Shown here: one piece after another, positions 38,914-41,612 of the stretch | How positions within the stretch are numbered: position 1 is the first letter of the stretch | Layout of the letters: each line of letters begins with the position of its first letter | Source: a virus | Virus record (IMG/VR): IMGVR_UViG_3300033153_006658 | Location: 1-41,612 of that record | Direction: 5' to 3' (one strand) | DNA length: 41,612 nt | Notes under the pieces: generated by a model | Databases searched by the model: none | What the model saw: the letters and a program-made list of their open reading frames with translations, nothing else | Told to the model about the DNA's origin: nothing | Translations under genes and position numbers: made by a program

Positions 38914-39081
38914 TTATAAATATTCGATTTCTACTACAATTATAGTTAAGAATAGAAGTATCGTAAAAAATGCTTCAGTAAAATATCTTTGTAATAGTAA
39001 TTTAAAAATTGTTATCACATATGTCGCGTGGAATATGGTTAGTGTAAGCACTTTAATTAATTCATAGTTTGCATTTTGCAT
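38914..39081 (-). CDS. 55-residue membrane protein
   Basis: The start is placed at ATG 39081 (MQNANYELIK), because the longer frame to 39150 runs through the small gene at 39093-39185. The product has two hydrophobic segments (about 10-27 and 35-52) with a basic loop (LLLQRYFTEAF). Its place just before the lysin gene makes it a holin candidate. Confidence 0.5.
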   Translation of the reverse strand: MQNANYELIKVLTLTIFHATYVITIFKLLLQRYFTEAFFTILLFLTIIVVEIEYL

Positions 39082-39092
39082 AATAAATGTTA

Positions 39093-39185
39093 TTAATTTA
39101 AGCCTTGTGATATTCCAACATATAGCATTGCAAAGATTGGACTTGCACATATCACCATAAGTCCAACTCGTAAATAATCATTCAT
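39093..39185 (-). CDS. 30-residue single-helix membrane peptide
   Basis: ATG 39185 gives MNDYLRVGLMVICASPIFAM then LYVGISQGLN: one transmembrane helix with polar ends. It is preceded by an AACTATG-type start and ends 11 bases before the next gene. Too short for family assignment; perhaps a pinholin-like or regulatory peptide. Confidence 0.4.
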   Translation of the reverse strand: MNDYLRVGLMVICASPIFAMLYVGISQGLN

Positions 39186-39200
39186 AGTTATTTGGTTAAT

Positions 39201-39449
39201 TTATATTGTGAATTCAGTAGCAGGAATATATCTTGATTCTACTAATATTTCTGGTCTACATCCTATCTCAAAAAGCTTTTTAGCAAGATCCTCGTCATAG
39301 TATTTGCAATGAAAATCGGCACTTATGCCATCCGTATATTCTGTTTTCTCAATTTTGCATTCACCACATTTAAATGTGCCATATGCTATTAATGATGAAT
39401 ATTTCAATCTACATCTTCCTTTTGGTGGCATTTTAAATAATAGTTTCAT
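39201..39449 (-). CDS. 82-residue cysteine-containing protein
   Basis: Basic at the start (MKLLFKMPPKGRCRLKYSSL) with a CGEC pair (about 28-31) and further cysteines (C13, C48, C64). It may bind zinc. Its ATG overlaps the stop of the exported protein upstream (TAATG). Not recognised. Confidence 0.55.
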   Translation of the reverse strand: MKLLFKMPPKGRCRLKYSSLIAYGTFKCGECKIEKTEYTDGISADFHCKYYDEDLAKKLFEIGCRPEILVESRYIPATEFTI

Positions 39450-39835
39450 TATAAATTATTAATATCGAATCTACTCACTAACCCCTGCTGTATAAGACTT
39501 GCAAGAATATCACTAGCACTCTTCTCGACTTCTTTCTTACTATTCTGGAGATATTCTCGATTCTTGATTGTCTGTTTTCGTTGAAATTCTGTAGAGTATA
39601 AATTGATTGTCGTACGTCCACTCCATGAAGTGGCATGGAAACAGCTACCCATATCGATATAGACTTCGTCTTTGTACATAGGCTTTAATACTGATTCCAT
39701 ACCTGTGTGAATGTTATACGCATCACTCTCATTGAGAGTTTTATACTTTACACATATATCTACTGGTCTTTCCATTGCCATCGCTGTAGATGGTATAAAT
39801 AAGATTGACAGAAGAAATGTTATAAGTATTCTCAT
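39449..39835 (-). CDS. 128-residue exported protein
   Basis: Has a classical signal peptide, MRILITFLLSILFIPSTAMA, with an A-M-A cleavage site near residue 20. The mature part is helical at the C-terminus and contains two cysteines (C28, C64) that could form a disulphide. It is exported to the envelope or outside. It overlaps both neighbours (ATGA upstream, TAATG downstream). Could be an envelope-stress, exclusion or lysis accessory factor; no family. Confidence 0.6.
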   Translation of the reverse strand: MRILITFLLSILFIPSTAMAMERPVDICVKYKTLNESDAYNIHTGMESVLKPMYKDEVYIDMGSCFHATSWSGRTTINLYSTEFQRKQTIKNREYLQNSKKEVEKSASDILASLIQQGLVSRFDINNL

Positions 39836-40365
39836 TGTGATTTTTTAATTTTAATAGTTTTACCAAGTTTTTCACATACTTCTTCCATTGTAAGCTCTTC
39901 AACTTCTTCAGCTATTTCTTCTTGTTTAATTTTCCATGAACCTGAATTAAGTCTACTATTTAGTTCAGTAAAAGTATACTCACCACCAGAACTATCAAAA
40001 TTATCCCAACCACTAAGAAATACTAACTTACCAAGTACTCCTAAAACTATTTTTTCCTGATTGTCACCATTATCAATAACAATATCCCCTACCTTTAAAT
40101 CCTCAGCTCGTTCTTTTTTATAGAGTTTAAGGTTACTTATACTATTACGAGGAGTCTCAGTGTCACTGCCGTAGTAAAAAATACTTAAAGAATATTCATA
40201 TCCTAATTTATCACTAGCATCATATCCATCTTTATAGTTTTGACATAGATAAACCACATCATTAGTACCTATACTTATCTTTGCATCAGTAACTTCCTTA
40301 TCATTTATGGTGCAAGTTACTTTATCTCCATGTTTAAAACTTTTTTTAAATTCAGCATAATTCAT
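39832..40365 (-). CDS. 177-residue repeat-family protein, paralog B
   Basis: The start is at ATG 40365 (MNYAEFKKSFKHGDKVTCTI), since the tandem paralog at 41483 begins identically; the longer frame overlaps a small gene. It has a first SH3-like part (EF-x-F-x-HGDKVTCTI...TDAKIS), a central GDIVIDNGD segment, and a conserved end EELTMEEVCEKLGKTIKIKK. It flanks RusA together with its paralog. The TGA stop lies in ATGA. Related in design to the repeats at 4708-5988. Confidence 0.65.
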   Translation of the reverse strand: MNYAEFKKSFKHGDKVTCTINDKEVTDAKISIGTNDVVYLCQNYKDGYDASDKLGYEYSLSIFYYGSDTETPRNSISNLKLYKKERAEDLKVGDIVIDNGDNQEKIVLGVLGKLVFLSGWDNFDSSGGEYTFTELNSRLNSGSWKIKQEEIAEEVEELTMEEVCEKLGKTIKIKKSQ

Positions 40366-40381
40366 AATCAAATTGTTATTT

Positions 40382-40540
40382 TTAAATAGATTTTTTATCT
40401 GACAATGCTTCTTTAACACATTGTCTTGCATACTTTTGAATCTTCTTCGCCATCTCCTTATCTAACTCACCACTTAGCTTTAAGCACATTTCAAGCACTA
40501 TCTGATCGAATAGTTGTGAAGAGGTTTTCTCTCGATTCAT
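40382..40540 (-). CDS. 52-residue hypothetical protein overlapping RusA
   Basis: ATG 40540 opens a frame (begins MNREKTSSQLFDQIVLEMCL) that overlaps the last 50 bases of the RusA gene and runs to TAA at 40382. The product is an amphipathic helix rich in K and E. It occupies the gap before paralog B. The overlap suggests coupled expression with RusA. Not recognised. Confidence 0.5.
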   Translation of the reverse strand: MNREKTSSQLFDQIVLEMCLKLSGELDKEMAKKIQKYARQCVKEALSDKKSI

Positions 40541-40943
40541 CAGCTTGTGTCAAAGTGGTAATAGTTATTTCTACCCTACCATTATTCTTATCATATTCAG
40601 TAGGGTATGTATGTTCGTCTTTTACATAATCATCATTATCATCTTCAAGCTTTCCTAATTCTACAAGAGCATCTAAAAAGAACTTAGTTGTAACTGATAT
40701 TACATTCCCTTTATCTAATCTACGTTTAGAAGGCTTAAAAACTTTAAATGATATCTTAATCTTCCCTAGCGGTGGAAGTTTTTCTATTTGATCTCTCATT
40801 ATTTCTTTATACTGTATCTTTATTAGATTAGAGACTATAGGTTTCCAGTTACGATAACCATTTAGATTCACAGCATACTTTTTATCTTTTACTCGAACCC
40901 TTTTAAATACTACGAACCAAGGACTAATTAGTTTGTATTCCAT
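40491..40943 (-). CDS. rusA: RusA-family Holliday junction resolvase
   Basis: This 150-residue protein has the RusA signature: RRLDKGNVISVTTKFFLDAL with D77 and N80, D91, and DDND (101-104) before a short beta end. RusA dimers bind four-way junctions and cut them symmetrically, resolving recombination and branched DNA before packaging. The length is near the family norm (about 120-150). It lies between two paralogous genes and upstream of exported proteins in the leftward operon. Confidence 0.85.
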   Translation of the reverse strand: MEYKLISPWFVVFKRVRVKDKKYAVNLNGYRNWKPIVSNLIKIQYKEIMRDQIEKLPPLGKIKISFKVFKPSKRRLDKGNVISVTTKFFLDALVELGKLEDDNDDYVKDEHTYPTEYDKNNGRVEITITTLTQADESRENLFTTIRSDSA

Positions 40944-40946
40944 AAT

Positions 40947-41483
40947 CTATTTTTTAATCTTAATTTCACGCCCCATTTCTTTACATACTTCTTCCATAGT
41001 AAGTTCTTCAACTTCTTCTACTATTTCTTCTTGTTTAATTTCCCAATCACCGTCGCTAAGATATTCATTAATTTCATTGAATGTAAGATGTTCACTAACA
41101 TCATCAAAATCATCCCAACAACTACGTACAATTACTTTTCCTGAAATACTTAGTATCATTGTTTCAGTATCATCATCTTCATCAATAATAATATCCCCAA
41201 CCTCTAAGTGCTCAGCTTTTTCTTTTTTAACGAGTTTAAGATTTTTTACATCTCTATTAATGGTTTCAGAATCTCCTTCATCTCCTGCAAATAAATATCT
41301 AACACATCTATATTCTAGTCTATTATCACAATCATTTGACATATCTGTTTCATTTTGACAAATAAAAGAAACATCATCAGAAATATTAATACTTATTCTA
41401 GCATCAGTAATTTTAATACCGTCGATAGTACAAGTTACTTTGTCTCCGTGTTTAAATCGTTTTTCAAATTCAGCATAGTTCAT
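40947..41483 (-). CDS. 178-residue repeat-family protein, paralog A
   Basis: The start is at ATG 41483 (MNYAEFEKRFKHGDKVTCTI), because the longer frame reaches into the metallophosphoesterase's end and the terminal repeat. It closely matches the 39832-40365 product: the same EF...HGDKVTCTI opening, TDARIS, a GDIIID segment, and EEVEELTMEEVCKEMGREIK at the end. It is acidic overall. It ends 3 bases before RusA. Probable SH3-like small-domain protein; function unknown. Confidence 0.65.
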   Translation of the reverse strand: MNYAEFEKRFKHGDKVTCTIDGIKITDARISINISDDVSFICQNETDMSNDCDNRLEYRCVRYLFAGDEGDSETINRDVKNLKLVKKEKAEHLEVGDIIIDEDDDTETMILSISGKVIVRSCWDDFDDVSEHLTFNEINEYLSDGDWEIKQEEIVEEVEELTMEEVCKEMGREIKIKK

Positions 41484-41498
41484 AATCAATTTGTTAAA

Positions 41499-41612
41499 AT
41501 ATTTAAGACTTAATAAGTTTTCCTCCAAACACTGCATTCCCTTCCATAATATTAACCGTATAATGAAAGAAGTTGCTGTTTGGTAATCTATATACAACTC
41601 CTACTCCATGTG
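41499..41612. repeat. 114-bp direct terminal repeat, right copy
   Basis: Exact copy of 1-114. It contains the end of the metallophosphoesterase gene, so only one of the two copies needs to be counted in the genome. Confidence 0.95.

Noticed and set aside
1-41612. Recoding of TGA (as in some Patescibacteria and Mycoplasma)
   Set aside because: Long genes contain no in-frame TGA, tryptophan is TGG, and TGA serves as stop at 14692, 14817, 17671, 25477, 39832 and 40491. Most of these are ATGA overlaps.

Overview
The window is a complete or near-complete genome of a small AT-rich tailed phage. The last 114 bases (41499-41612) repeat the first 114 exactly, so it closes on itself or carries a short direct terminal repeat, giving a unit of 41,498 bp. 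Gene order around the junction is continuous. The morphogenesis set is terminase, a P22-like portal, a scaffold, an N4-gp56-type major capsid protein, gp11/gp10-like tail-connector proteins and large ejection-type proteins. There is no tape measure or sheath, so a short-tailed (podovirus-like) virion is most likely. No integrase, DNA polymerase or RNA polymerase gene is visible. The host is not identifiable from sequence alone. Almost no gene has a Shine-Dalgarno site; starts instead follow A/T-rich leaders, often with AACAAA. Several promoters read as ordinary TTGACA/TATAAT type. This suggests a bacterium that makes little use of Shine-Dalgarno sites (for example a Patescibacteria-like or Bacteroidota-like host). 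TGA still acts as a stop, mostly inside ATGA overlaps, so the code is standard.

Layout. (1) Minus strand, from a promoter at about 2.59 kb leftwards through position 1 and on from 41.5 to 35.4 kb: one long unit with a small membrane protein, an SSB-like protein, a zinc-ribbon protein, Gp157, a metallophosphoesterase, two paralogous small proteins around a RusA resolvase, then exported or membrane proteins and a lysis and peptidoglycan-hydrolase set. It ends at a bidirectional terminator at 35.4 kb. (2) Plus strand 2.6-3.96 kb: an elaborate leader (15-codon ORF, alternative inverted repeats), then a lambda-O-like replication initiator with iterons inside the gene. (3) 3.97-4.5 kb: a two-gene minus unit, a candidate small RNA and a third promoter. 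(4) Plus strand 4.5-10.9 kb: a small HTH-like protein, an AT-hook protein with three internal repeats, four tRNAs, Rnl2-type RNA ligase and T4-type Pnkp, a broken tRNA plus tRNA-Tyr, a prohibitin-like SPFH protein bracketed by a 16-bp inverted repeat, a tRNA-like minihelix and a run of small genes, ending at a terminator. (5) Minus strand 13.4-10.9 kb: ten tiny early-type genes with several duplications, from a near-consensus promoter. (6) 13.4-14.25 kb: a non-coding region rich in repeats, next to a RepL-like winged-helix gene. (7) Plus strand 14.25-35.38 kb: packaging, head, tail and ejection genes, with a second promoter and a palindrome in the middle at 25.7 kb.

How it works together. Replication appears to borrow the host replisome through one or two initiators, aided by an SSB-like protein, Gp157 and RusA. 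tRNAs together with RNA end-repair enzymes suggest resistance to host tRNA cleavage. Expression appears to use host sigma70-type promoters with a shared promoter-leader module repeated at four sites. Lysis genes lie on the strand opposite the structural genes, and the two units converge at one terminator.
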